Positions 46,259-53,693 are shown, counted from the first letter of the stretch. The stretch is DNA of 64,000 bases from JAOADN01 sp049323795 (GCA_049323795.1 JBMOOH010000034.1:40224-104223), one strand, 5' to 3'. Notes: a model not told the origin generated them from the sequence alone. Translations and numbers: made by a program.

Positions 46259-47335
46259 ATGGCGGGCAGCGGGCGCTGGTGGTCTCCCTCGCGGCATGCG
46301 GACCGCCGGCCGGTCCTTCTGGCGCGCAACCGCATCCAGGCCGGGCTGCGGATGTGGCTCGCTGCGGAGGGGTTCACCGAGGTGGACCCGGCGGCGCTCC
46401 AGGTCAGCCCCGGAAACGAGACGCATCTCCACGCCTTCGCGACGGAGGTCATCGGCAACGATGGCGTCGCGCGGCGGATGCATCTGCACACCAGTCCGGA
46501 ATTCGCCATGAAGAAGCTGCTCGCCGCGGGCGAGACGCGCATCTTCGCCTTCGCGCATGTCTGGCGGAACCGCGAGAGGGGTGCGCTCCACAGCCCCGAG
46601 TTCACGATGCTCGAATGGTACCGCTCGGGCGAGCCCTACGACCGCCTGATCGACGACTGCGCCGCCTTCGTGCGGATCGCCGCCGAAGCTGCCGGAACCC
46701 GGGTGCTCCGCTTCCGCGACCGGACCTGCGATCCCTTCGCCCCGGCCGAGCGGCTGGGCGTCGCGGAGGCCTTTGCGCAGTTCGCCGGCGTGGACCTGCT
46801 GGCGACGATCGGCCCCGCGGGCGAGACCGACGCCGATGCCCTGCGTGCCGCCTGTTCCGCCGCGGGCCTGCGCACCGCCGCGGACGATACGTGGTCCGAC
46901 ATGTTCTCCCGCGTGCTGTCGGATCGTGTCGAACCCCGTCTGGGCGAGGGGCGGCTGACGGCTCTCGACCGCTATCCGGCGGCCGAGGCGGCGCTCGCCC
47001 GGCGACTTCCCGGCGACCCCCGCCTTTCGGAGCGGTTCGAACTCTATGCCTGCGGGGTCGAACTGGCGAACGGGTTCGGCGAACTGACCGACGCCGCCGA
47101 ACAGCGCCGCCGCTTCCGGATCGAGATGGACGAGAAATCCCGCATCTACGGGGAACGCTACCCGATCGACGAGGATTTCCTCGCCGCGCTCGCCGCGATG
47201 CGGCCTGCGTCCGGGATGGCGCTGGGCTTCGACCGGCTGGTGATGCTCGCCACCGCCGTGCCCCGCATCGAGGAGGTACTCTGGGTGCCGCCCGGGGAAC
47301 CGCCCGGGGAACCGCCCGGGGAACCGCCCGCCTGA
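46259..47335 (+). CDS. epmA: EF-P lysine ligase EpmA (PoxA/GenX)
   Basis: A 358-aa class II lysyl-tRNA-synthetase-like ligase without anticodon-binding domain, which attaches beta-lysine to EF-P. Class II motif 2 appears as HVWRNRERGALHSPEFTMLEWYR and motif 3 as GMALGFDRLVML. It faces efp head to head, consistent with a shared role. EpmB, the lysine 2,3-aminomutase partner, is not in the window. The extreme C-terminus ends in three GEPP repeats encoded by a 12-bp tandem repeat, an oddity outside the catalytic fold. Confidence 0.93.
   Translation: MAGSGRWWSPSRHADRRPVLLARNRIQAGLRMWLAAEGFTEVDPAALQVSPGNETHLHAFATEVIGNDGVARRMHLHTSPEFAMKKLLAAGETRIFAFAHVWRNRERGALHSPEFTMLEWYRSGEPYDRLIDDCAAFVRIAAEAAGTRVLRFRDRTCDPFAPAERLGVAEAFAQFAGVDLLATIGPAGETDADALRAACSAAGLRTAADDTWSDMFSRVLSDRVEPRLGEGRLTALDRYPAAEAALARRLPGDPRLSERFELYACGVELANGFGELTDAAEQRRRFRIEMDEKSRIYGERYPIDEDFLAALAAMRPASGMALGFDRLVMLATAVPRIEEVLWVPPGEPPGEPPGEPPA
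47291..47326 (+). repeat. Three 12-bp tandem repeats at the 3' end of epmA
   Basis: The unit CCCGGGGAACCG occurs three times without change (47291-47302, 47303-47314, 47315-47326), followed by a partial CCCG. In frame it encodes GEPP repeats just before the stop codon. Confidence 0.9.
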
Positions 47336-47342
47336 ACGGCAA

Positions 47343-47375
47343 CCGCCGAAGGACCGGGGAGGGGTCCTTCGGCGG
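47343..47375 (+). terminator. Hairpin after epmA
   Basis: A 13-bp perfect stem (47343-47355 with 47363-47375) with a 7-nt loop, 7 bp after the epmA stop. No U-tract follows. Confidence 0.65.
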
Positions 47376-47503
47376 CCGGCCGGATGCAACGCCAAGCCTC
47401 CGACCATGTCACCGGCGCATCAGGGAATGGACAGGGAGTTAGCGCCGGATGCCGGGGGATAACGTGCCGCATCCGGCCCGGTTCCACAGGATCCGCGAAA
47501 ATT

Positions 47504-48232
47504 TCAGATGAGCGGGCGCATCTCCGTTGCCGCGCTGTCCAGCAGCGCGAGTGTCGCCAGCCGTGCGGTATCGGGCACGCTCAGCCGCCCGGCCTGCCAG
47601 ACTGCGACCTGCTGTTGCCTCAGTCGTCCGATGGTCTTGTTGGCATGGACGATCGACAGGCCGAGCGCGTCTGCGAGGTCCTGCTGCCGGAAGGGAAGCG
47701 GAACCGAGGTCTCGTCGCCCAGCCCCACCGCGCGGATGCGCTGGAACACCTTGAGGAATGCCCAGGCGATGCGCTGGGTCGCGGTCCGGCGGCCGAGCGT
47801 CGCGATGGTCTCGCCGAGGAAATGCTCCTCGACCGCCGCGATCCAGGTCACGTCATAGGCCCGGGCGGGGTGGCTGCGGAACATCGACCAGAGGTCGGAC
47901 CTGTTGAAGACGCACAGCCGCATCTGCGTGGAGGCCACGACCGTATGCTTCATCTCGCCCATGATGGCGGCCTGCAGCCCGAGGAAGTCGCCTGGAAACA
48001 GGAAGCTGATGACCTGCCTGCCGCCGTTCTCGAGGTGCTTGGACCGTGTTCCCATGCCCTGCAGGACAGTGAACAGCTGCGGGCTGTTCGAGCCTTCCAT
48101 GAGGATCGTCGCGCCCGGATCGACAAGAAGCTCGCCCGCCTTGAACCGGAGCATGAACTGCAGCTCTTCATCGGTGAACGGCGTGAAGAGCGGCATTTTC
48201 CGGAGCGGGCACCGGTCGCAGGGAAGGATCAT
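47504..48232 (-). CDS. Crp/Fnr family transcriptional regulator
   Basis: A 242-aa regulator with a cyclic-nucleotide-like barrel (about 15-130) and a C-terminal winged helix (FRQQDLADALGLSIVHANKTIGRLRQQ). The N-terminus has a CDRC pair but not the four-cysteine cluster of FNR, so an iron-sulfur sensor role is not supported. The recognition helix lacks the E..SR pattern of FNR. I prefer ATG 48232 (MILPCDRC) because GAGGAG is well spaced upstream; ATG 48253 would add seven residues. Signal and targets are unknown. Confidence 0.85.
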   Translation of the reverse strand: MILPCDRCPLRKMPLFTPFTDEELQFMLRFKAGELLVDPGATILMEGSNSPQLFTVLQGMGTRSKHLENGGRQVISFLFPGDFLGLQAAIMGEMKHTVVASTQMRLCVFNRSDLWSMFRSHPARAYDVTWIAAVEEHFLGETIATLGRRTATQRIAWAFLKVFQRIRAVGLGDETSVPLPFRQQDLADALGLSIVHANKTIGRLRQQQVAVWQAGRLSVPDTARLATLALLDSAATEMRPLI

Positions 48233-48319
48233 GGCGTCTCCTCGGTCCGACATGTCGCAGTTTAATGCGCGGCGCGCCGGAGGGTGTCAGACGACACGGA
48301 GCCCGGACAGGAGACCCGA

Positions 48320-48700
48320 ATGGCGCCCGACACCCTGAGCCCCCCCTGCGCAGCGCGCTATCTGGTGGTCCACCCCGAGACCGTGATCGCCCTGGATATC
48401 GCCGAGACGGTGCGCGAACTCGACCCCGGCGCCGAGATCGCCAGCGCGGCGACGCTCGACGCCGCGTTCCATGCCGCCGCCCGGATGCCGATGCCCCTGA
48501 CCGCGATCGTGGGTTTCGACGAAGGGCGCTACTGCGGCAGCCGGCTCGCCGCGCTCTTGCGAGGCGCGTCCTGCCGTGTCGTCCTGGTCGGGGCGGACGA
48601 TCCCGCCCCGGACCCCGATTGGGAGGCACTGCCACAGCCCTTCGGTTCCGACAGGCTCAAGGTGCTGCTCGCCTCGGCGGCGCGCTGCCCGGACAGGTGA
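48320..48700 (+). CDS. Receiver-like protein of unknown function
   Basis: A 126-aa protein that looks like a small alpha/beta receiver-type fold: a hydrophobic strand YLVVHPETVIALDIAETVREL, an Ala-rich helix and strands TAIVGF and CRVVLVGAD. The expected phosphoacceptor Asp is not evident (AIVGFDEG instead of a D at the strand end) and the acidic pair is replaced by HPE, so it is probably not phosphorylated. The ATG at 48320 has GGAG 8 bp upstream. It diverges from the Crp/Fnr gene. Confidence 0.6.
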   Translation: MAPDTLSPPCAARYLVVHPETVIALDIAETVRELDPGAEIASAATLDAAFHAAARMPMPLTAIVGFDEGRYCGSRLAALLRGASCRVVLVGADDPAPDPDWEALPQPFGSDRLKVLLASAARCPDR

Positions 48701-48742
48701 TGCGGACAGCGCGGGCGCGGCGCTGCGGGAGGGTGTACGCAC

Positions 48743-49228
48743 CTATTTCTCGTAGTCGCGCACGACCGCATCGGCGAAGGCCGCCACGACCGCATCGTAG
48801 TATTCGCGGCTGTCCACGGCCAGCGTGGCGATGTCCATGCCCTGCGGCAGGAACACCTTGGCCTGCTCCATGGTCACGCTCAGGTCATAGACACTGCCCT
48901 CGGTCGCGTCGGTGTCGTCGCGCATCACCACCCGACCGGCAAGCTGCGAATCGGCGAGGGGGGCGGTCCAGGCGTTGGCCAGCCTGACGGTGTCGAGCTT
49001 GACGCGGATCTCAACGCTGCCCTTCTCGGGGTCGAGCCGGTCGGTCAGGCGCCCGACGATGGCGTTCTCGAGATCGTTCGATACGTCCGTCCAGTACTTC
49101 GCCGCCTCGGGGTTCTTGATGGCCGACAGGTCGGCCTCGACGTTGACATCCTTGACCTTGCCGGGATCGGCGAGTGCCGGCAGGGTCGCCAGGGCGAAGA
49201 TGGCCGCAGCCAGGGTCGCTCGGAACAT
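48743..49228 (-). CDS. Periplasmic protein of unknown function
   Basis: A 161-aa protein with a clear signal peptide (1-20, cleavage ALA-D). The mature part is acidic and mixed alpha/beta (DVNVEADLSAIKNPEAAKYW and VEIRVKLDTVRLANAW). I do not recognise a family. A perfect EcfG-type promoter (49284-49309) lies 55 bp upstream of the ATG at 49228, so it is probably a general-stress envelope protein. Confidence 0.7.
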   Translation of the reverse strand: MFRATLAAAIFALATLPALADPGKVKDVNVEADLSAIKNPEAAKYWTDVSNDLENAIVGRLTDRLDPEKGSVEIRVKLDTVRLANAWTAPLADSQLAGRVVMRDDTDATEGSVYDLSVTMEQAKVFLPQGMDIATLAVDSREYYDAVVAAFADAVVRDYEK

Positions 49229-49283
49229 CTCGGGTCTCCGTTGCTGTGGAACGGCACGGCCCGATCGGGCCGCGCGCTCCGAC

Positions 49284-49309
49284 AACGGGCAAGGGCGCCC
49301 GTCGGTTCC
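49284..49309 (-). promoter_or_regulatory. EcfG-type promoter of the periplasmic protein gene
   Basis: On the minus strand GGAAC (49309-49305), 17 bp, then CGTT (49287-49284). The start site would be near 49277, leaving a leader of about 50 nt before the ATG at 49228. Confidence 0.75.
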
Positions 49310-49359
49310 CGGGAGCGGAAGGCCCCGCGGGGTCGCCGGGGCCCGGTCGCCGGATGAGG

Positions 49360-50166
49360 TCAGGCCGCGAGCGTCTCGGTCGAGGCGAAGAACATCGCCT
49401 GGCTGACCGCCGACCGCACCTGATCCTCGGAATAGGGCTTGGTGATCAGAAAGGCCGGTTCGGGGCGTTCGCCGGTGAGAAGCCGTTCGGGGAAGGCGGT
49501 GATGAAGATCACCGGCATGTCCTCGAACTGCCCGAGAATGTCGTTGGCGGCATCGATGCCCGAGGAATTGTCGGCAAGCTGGATGTCCGTCAGGATCAGG
49601 TCCGGCCGCTCGCGCGCGGCGAGCGTCACGGCCTCGTTCCGCGTCCGCGCGACACCCGTGACGCGGTGGCCCATCTCGCGCACGATGGTTGCAAGATCCA
49701 TGGCGATGATCGCCTCGTCCTCGATCACCATCACGTTGCCGGCCACCGACTGTTCCATCTCGCGCAGGGCGATGTCCACCAGTTCCGCTGCCTCGGCGGC
49801 AGGAACGCCCACGATCGCGCCGATGCCGTTCTCGTCGAAACCCTCGATCGCGTGCAGCAGGAGCGCCTCGCGGGTGTTGGGCGTCAGGCGCGCCATGTGG
49901 TCCTGCGCGCGCGCCGACAGGCGCGTGTCGGGCTCGCCCGCGGGCGCGCCGGCCGAGGCCCAGACCAGATGGAACGCGTGGAAAAGTCCGATCTTCGGGC
50001 CGTGCGACCGACTGAGCGCCGCGCGGTCCTCCAGCAGGGCCTCGAGCGTGGCGGCGGCGTAGCGGTCGCCGGTCGTCTGGCTGCCGGTCAGGGCGCGGGC
50101 GTAACGCCGCAGATACGGCAGGTTGGCCGCAATGGTCGCCGCGATGTCGGCCTGGTTGTCACGCAT
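49360..50166 (-). CDS. phyR: General stress response anti-anti-sigma regulator PhyR
   Basis: A 268-aa PhyR: residues about 5-135 form an ECF-sigma-like domain and residues about 143-262 a receiver. The receiver has Asp194 (LTDIQL) as phosphoacceptor, acidic Glu149/Asp150, Lys243 (ITKPYS), and the FATGUY-type FITAFPERLLTG (221-232) diagnostic of PhyR and its relatives. When phosphorylated, the sigma-like domain captures NepR and frees EcfG. The gene diverges from nepR-ecfG, with overlapping EcfG promoters in the gap. Confidence 0.95.
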   Translation of the reverse strand: MRDNQADIAATIAANLPYLRRYARALTGSQTTGDRYAAATLEALLEDRAALSRSHGPKIGLFHAFHLVWASAGAPAGEPDTRLSARAQDHMARLTPNTREALLLHAIEGFDENGIGAIVGVPAAEAAELVDIALREMEQSVAGNVMVIEDEAIIAMDLATIVREMGHRVTGVARTRNEAVTLAARERPDLILTDIQLADNSSGIDAANDILGQFEDMPVIFITAFPERLLTGERPEPAFLITKPYSEDQVRSAVSQAMFFASTETLAA

Positions 50167-50194
50167 GCAATCACTCCCCGCGCATGTTCATGGC

Positions 50195-50220
50195 GGAACC
50201 CAACGCTTGTCTGCCGCGTT
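50195..50220 (+). promoter_or_regulatory. EcfG-type promoter for nepR-ecfG
   Basis: GGAAC at 50195-50199, 17 bp, CGTT at 50217-50220. The start site would be near 50227, about 25 nt before the chosen nepR ATG. This implies positive autoregulation of ecfG. Confidence 0.85.
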
Positions 50221-50227
50221 TGGTTCC
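50202..50227 (-). promoter_or_regulatory. EcfG-type promoter for phyR, overlapping the nepR promoter
   Basis: On the minus strand GGAAC (50227-50223), 17 bp, CGTT (50205-50202). The two oppositely directed promoters share 19 bp, so the -10 element of each falls inside or beside the other. Confidence 0.85.
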
Positions 50228-50251
50228 GCAATGCTTGGGAACGGATCATCC

Positions 50252-50410
50252 ATGCCGGACGACATGAGCTACGACAAGCAGAAGTCGCGGATCCGAGAGG
50301 AAATCGACGCGAACCTGAAGCGGGCCTACGAGCAGGTCCTGAACGAGGATGTGCCGGACCGCTTCAAGGAGCTTCTCGAGAAGCTGCGCAAGGCGGAGCG
50401 CGAGGGATGA
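50252..50410 (+). CDS. nepR: Anti-sigma factor NepR
   Basis: A 52-aa NepR. The conserved core KSRIREEIDANLKRAYEQVLNEDVPDRFKELLEKLR contains the helix 1 and helix 2 residues that clamp EcfG, or the sigma-like domain of PhyR. The ATG at 50252 (MPDDMSYDKQ) was chosen since it leaves a leader after the predicted start site; ATG 50231 (7 aa longer) would be almost leaderless and ATG 50264 is also possible. The TGA overlaps the ecfG ATG. Confidence 0.92.
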   Translation: MPDDMSYDKQKSRIREEIDANLKRAYEQVLNEDVPDRFKELLEKLRKAEREG

Positions 50411-51000
50411 CGCAGCACCGGGAGGCGGTCTTGCAGGGCAGAGCGATCAGCGATCCCCGCGCGGAGCTGCCCCGCCATCTCGGGGCCCTGCGCGCCTTCG
50501 CGGTCAGCCTGACCCGTGATTCGTCGTCGGCGGACGATCTGGTGCAGGACACGGTGGTCAAGGCGTGGAGCAACATGGACAAGTTCCAGTGCGGCACGAA
50601 CCTGCGGGCATGGTTGTTCACGATCCTGCGCAACACGTTCTACTCTGACCGCCGCAAGCGCCAGCGCGAGGTCGGCGACCCCGAGGGCCGGCACGCGGCC
50701 ACGCTCTACGAAAAGCCGGCCCATGACGGCCGTCTCGCCATGGCCGAGTTCCTTGCGGCCTTCGACCGGCTGACGCCGGAACACCGCGAGGCGCTGACCC
50801 TGATCGGCGCGTCGGGTTTCTCGTACGAGGAGGCTGCGGCGATGATGGGCGTGCGTGTCGGGACGGTGAAGAGCCGGGCGAGCCGCGCCCGCGCCAGGCT
50901 GGCCGAGATCCTCGGTCTCGCCGAGGGCGAGGACGCCCTGATCGAGGTGCCGGGATCGACGCTGGCCGTCCTCGGGCGTTCTGGCGTCAAAGCCGCATGA
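50407..51000 (+). CDS. ecfG: General stress sigma factor EcfG
   Basis: A 197-aa ECF sigma factor of group ECF15. Region 2 spans about 20-95 (LRAFAVSLTRDSSSADDLVQDTVVKAWSNMDKFQ, then NLRAWLFTILRNTFYSDRRKRQ) and region 4 about 120-170 (LTPEHREALTLIGASGFSYEEAAAMMGVRVGTVKSRASRAR). It would direct RNA polymerase to GGAAC-N16/17-CGTT promoters, six of which lie within 4.4 kb. Both ends overlap their neighbours by 4 bp. Confidence 0.95.
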   Translation: MTQHREAVLQGRAISDPRAELPRHLGALRAFAVSLTRDSSSADDLVQDTVVKAWSNMDKFQCGTNLRAWLFTILRNTFYSDRRKRQREVGDPEGRHAATLYEKPAHDGRLAMAEFLAAFDRLTPEHREALTLIGASGFSYEEAAAMMGVRVGTVKSRASRARARLAEILGLAEGEDALIEVPGSTLAVLGRSGVKAA

Positions 51001-52751
51001 CCCGGCCGCGCAAGCGGCTCGGTGGGATCGCCGACAGACTGGGTTTCAGACTCGCGCTCTCGGTGGCGCTGGCGCTTGTGCCCGTCGCGGTTCTGGTCTT
51101 CGTGCAGTCGCTTGCCGCCCGGACCGAGATGCGCGCGCGCTCCGAAGCCGCGCTTGCGGGTGAAACCCTGCGCGCCGCCGCAGCCCAGATCCTGACCATC
51201 CGCAAGGCCGAGGGGGCGTCCGAGGCGCTGGCGCTGGTGATCGGGCAGATCCTGCCCGACAAGGAACGCTGCGACGCCATCATGGCGGCAACGGTCGGTC
51301 GCGGCGGAACCTATCTCTTTGCCGGCTACTATGCGCAGGACCGGAGCCTGATCTGCGCCTCGACGCCCCCGGGCCCGGGCGGCGGCGCTCTGGCGTCGGA
51401 CGTTCCGGCAAGCCCCGGCGTGGACCTTGCGCCGGGCGATGTCGGCGCGGACCTCTGGATCCTGCGCGCGTCGAGCCCGGTTTACGGGCCGCGCGGCGAG
51501 CGCCGGGGCTTCGTGATTCTTGCGGTTCCGCACCGCCCCCTCGGAAACCGCGCCGAGGCGGGGTCGCCCGGGCCGCTCGGGCTCATCACCTTCGACCGGT
51601 CGGGGGCGATCTTGACCTCGTCGGCGGGGCCTGCCGAGGCGGCGCGGCAACTGCCTGCCAATGCGAACCTCGACGAACTTGCGCGGCGCGGGCCCCTGAC
51701 CTTCTCGGGCTACGACCGGGCGGGACAGTGGCGGTCCTTCGCGGTGACGCCGGTCGTCGAGGGACGCCTCTATGCCATGGGAACCTGGGCGGTCGCCCCG
51801 ATGGGCCTGCTGAGACTGACGGCCGGGCTTCCGCCGCTCCTCCTCGGGCTGCTGGTGGCGGGGGCCGGGCTGATCGCCTCCTGGATCGTCGCCGAGCGGC
51901 TGGTGGTCCGTCACATCCGGCAGCTCAGGAACGCGATGCGGTCCTTCGCGACCGGCGGGCGCGTGGTCGGCGACCTGGCCTTCGACGGGGCCCCGCTCGA
52001 GCTGCGCGACGTCGCCGAGTCCTACGCGCAGATGACCGACACGATCCTGCACGACGAGGCCGAGCTCGAGGACATGCTGCACCAGAAGGAAGTCCTGCTG
52101 CGCGAGGTGCACCACCGGGTGAAGAACAACCTCCAGCTCATCGCGTCGATCATGAACATGCAGATCCGCCAGGCCCGCAACCCCGAGGTCCGGCAGGTGA
52201 TGCGCACCCTTCAGGACCGGGTGATGAGCCTTGCGACGATCCACCGCGGCCTCTACCAGACGACCGGGCTGACGGACATCCGGGCCGACGAGCTTCTGTC
52301 CGAAATCGTCCGCCAGATCATCGCCGACGGACGGCGCCCGTCGCGGCAGTTCAGGCTGGACACCCGGTTCGACGACATTCGCCTGACCCCGGATCAGGCC
52401 GTTCCCCTCGCGCTGCTTCTGACCGAGGCGCTGACCAATGCGGTCGCCCACGCGTCCTCGCCTGACGGCCTGCCCGCCCTGTCGGTCGCCCTGGAACGGT
52501 CCGGGCCGTTCCGCGCGCGGCTGACGGCGTCGAATTCCGCCGTCACCCCGCTCCGCGGCGGTGCCGCGGCCCCGCCAGAACCGGGGAGGGGACTCGGCCG
52601 CAGCCTCGTTTCGGCCTTTGCCCAGCAGCTCGATACCGTGCCCGAGATCACCGAAGGGGACGGACTCTACACGCTGTCGGTCACCTTCGACCTCATTCCC
52701 CTCGCCGATGCCGAGGAACGCGCCGCGGCGCTTCGGCAGGCTTCCGCCTGA
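50997..52751 (+). CDS. HisKA_2-type membrane sensor histidine kinase (PhyK-like)
   Basis: A 584-aa kinase. Transmembrane helices at about 19-39 and 271-297 flank a 230-residue periplasmic sensor region. A HAMP-like linker (about 300-350) leads to the HisKA_2 phosphotransfer segment LLREVHHRVKNNLQLIASI, with His372/373 as phosphoacceptor. An HWE/HATPase-like domain follows, with EALTNAVAHA (N box) and GRGLGRSLV (G box). It is coupled to ecfG and is the obvious candidate to phosphorylate PhyR. The sensed signal is unknown. Confidence 0.92.
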   Translation: MTRPRKRLGGIADRLGFRLALSVALALVPVAVLVFVQSLAARTEMRARSEAALAGETLRAAAAQILTIRKAEGASEALALVIGQILPDKERCDAIMAATVGRGGTYLFAGYYAQDRSLICASTPPGPGGGALASDVPASPGVDLAPGDVGADLWILRASSPVYGPRGERRGFVILAVPHRPLGNRAEAGSPGPLGLITFDRSGAILTSSAGPAEAARQLPANANLDELARRGPLTFSGYDRAGQWRSFAVTPVVEGRLYAMGTWAVAPMGLLRLTAGLPPLLLGLLVAGAGLIASWIVAERLVVRHIRQLRNAMRSFATGGRVVGDLAFDGAPLELRDVAESYAQMTDTILHDEAELEDMLHQKEVLLREVHHRVKNNLQLIASIMNMQIRQARNPEVRQVMRTLQDRVMSLATIHRGLYQTTGLTDIRADELLSEIVRQIIADGRRPSRQFRLDTRFDDIRLTPDQAVPLALLLTEALTNAVAHASSPDGLPALSVALERSGPFRARLTASNSAVTPLRGGAAAPPEPGRGLGRSLVSAFAQQLDTVPEITEGDGLYTLSVTFDLIPLADAEERAAALRQASA

Positions 52752-52788
52752 AGCGGGGGCGGGACGGCGCCACCGGTGCCCGCCGGAA

Positions 52789-52813
52789 GGAACGGGGGGC
52801 GGGCGGAAGCGTT
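52789..52813 (+). promoter_or_regulatory. EcfG-type promoter of csbD
   Basis: GGAAC at 52789-52793, 16 bp, CGTT at 52810-52813. It lies 54 bp upstream of the csbD ATG. Confidence 0.8.
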
Positions 52814-52867
52814 TTCCCCCGGTGAGGCGTGCGGCTGTTCCGCATGCCCGTATCAGGAGGACGTGCG

Positions 52868-53065
52868 ATGAACTGGGATCAGGTGGAAGGTCAGTGGAAG
52901 CAGCTTCGCGGCAAGGCCCGTACCGCATGGGGCAAGCTCACCGACAGCGACTGGGATCAGATCGGCGGCCGACGCGACCAGCTGGTCGGCAAGATCCAGG
53001 AGCGCTACGGCCGCGCCCGGGCTCAGGCCGAGCGGGAGGCGGACGACTGGCTTTCGAGGCTGTGA
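52868..53065 (+). CDS. csbD: CsbD family stress protein
   Basis: A 65-aa helical protein beginning MNWDQVEGQWKQLRGKART, the CsbD signature, then GKLTDSDWDQIGGRRDQLVGKIQERYG. CsbD-like proteins are stress-induced in many bacteria, but their activity is unknown. ATG 52868 follows AGGAGGACGTGCG, an excellent ribosome-binding site. Controlled, I infer, by EcfG from 52789-52813. Confidence 0.93.
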   Translation: MNWDQVEGQWKQLRGKARTAWGKLTDSDWDQIGGRRDQLVGKIQERYGRARAQAEREADDWLSRL

Positions 53066-53070
53066 ATGTC

Positions 53071-53098
53071 GGCAAGGCGCCCCCTCGGGCGCCTTGCC
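53071..53098. terminator. Hairpin between csbD and the 147-aa gene
   Basis: A 12-bp perfect stem (53071-53082 with 53087-53098) and 4-nt loop, 5 bp after the csbD stop, between convergent genes. Confidence 0.75.
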
Positions 53099-53102
53099 CC
53101 TA

Positions 53103-53546
53103 TCATCCGGGTCCGAGGCCGGTCCTGCCCGCGTCGCTGCCGTCGTTCCCGGCGCGGTTCCTGACCGGGCGCGGAATGCCGCGGTGCAGGCGCGCGCCGG
53201 CCAGCGACAGCAGGCCCTCGACCGCCTCGGCCTTCTGGTCCGACAGGAGCCGGACATCGGCGGGCATCCCGTCGAGTTCGCGGATCGCCGCCTCGTAGCA
53301 TCGAACCAGCCGCCCCTCGGACGCCTCGAGCCCGCCGAAGCGCCGCGCGCCTGGGGGGCCGAAGAGAAGGGCGATCGCCGTCCCCGGGCCAAGTTCGGCC
53401 TTCAGCCGGGAAAGCGCACGCCTGCGCCGCGCCAGGACCGGCCGGACGGCAGTTGCCCCGTGCCCGGTCCGCGCGGCGTGTTCCAGTTCGGCCACGCTTT
53501 CGCCGAGCGCCTGTGCCAGCGCCGAGACGGCGGGAGTGATCTTCAT
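53103..53546 (-). CDS. Unknown protein under an EcfG-type promoter
   Basis: A 147-aa, Arg/Ala/Leu-rich, probably all-helical soluble protein. Residues 75-118 (RLVRCYEAAIRELDGMPADVR region) weakly recall the last helices of DUF2383 ferritin-like proteins, but I would not name it on that basis. The C-terminal 25 residues are Gly-rich and look disordered. A perfect EcfG promoter on the same strand at 53582-53607 puts the start site about 30 nt from the ATG, which supports the gene being real. Confidence 0.65.
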   Translation of the reverse strand: MKITPAVSALAQALGESVAELEHAARTGHGATAVRPVLARRRRALSRLKAELGPGTAIALLFGPPGARRFGGLEASEGRLVRCYEAAIRELDGMPADVRLLSDQKAEAVEGLLSLAGARLHRGIPRPVRNRAGNDGSDAGRTGLGPG

Positions 53547-53581
53547 CGGAACTGCCCCTGGGCCTTGACTGTTTCGGGCTG

Positions 53582-53607
53582 AACGCCCGCCGGCGCCGGG
53601 CGGTTCC
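53582..53607 (-). promoter_or_regulatory. EcfG-type promoter of the 147-aa gene
   Basis: On the minus strand GGAAC (53607-53603), 17 bp, CGTT (53585-53582). It is arranged back to back with the promoter at 53621-53645, with 13 bp between their GGAAC elements. Confidence 0.75.
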
Positions 53608-53620
53608 CCTCCGGGCGGCG

Positions 53621-53645
53621 GGAACCCGTGCGGCGGGTGTGCGTT
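53621..53645 (+). promoter_or_regulatory. EcfG-type promoter of the DUF1328 gene
   Basis: GGAAC at 53621-53625, 16 bp, CGTT at 53642-53645, 48 bp upstream of the DUF1328 ATG. Confidence 0.8.
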
Positions 53646-53693
53646 CCTCTGACGCAGCAGACACCGCCGCTGCGCTCGGAGGAGGAGCCAACG

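Noticed and set aside
53628..53693. A longer N-terminus for the DUF1328 protein
   Set aside because: The in-frame codons from 53628 overlap the predicted promoter and lack family similarity, while the ATG at 53694 has a strong ribosome-binding site.
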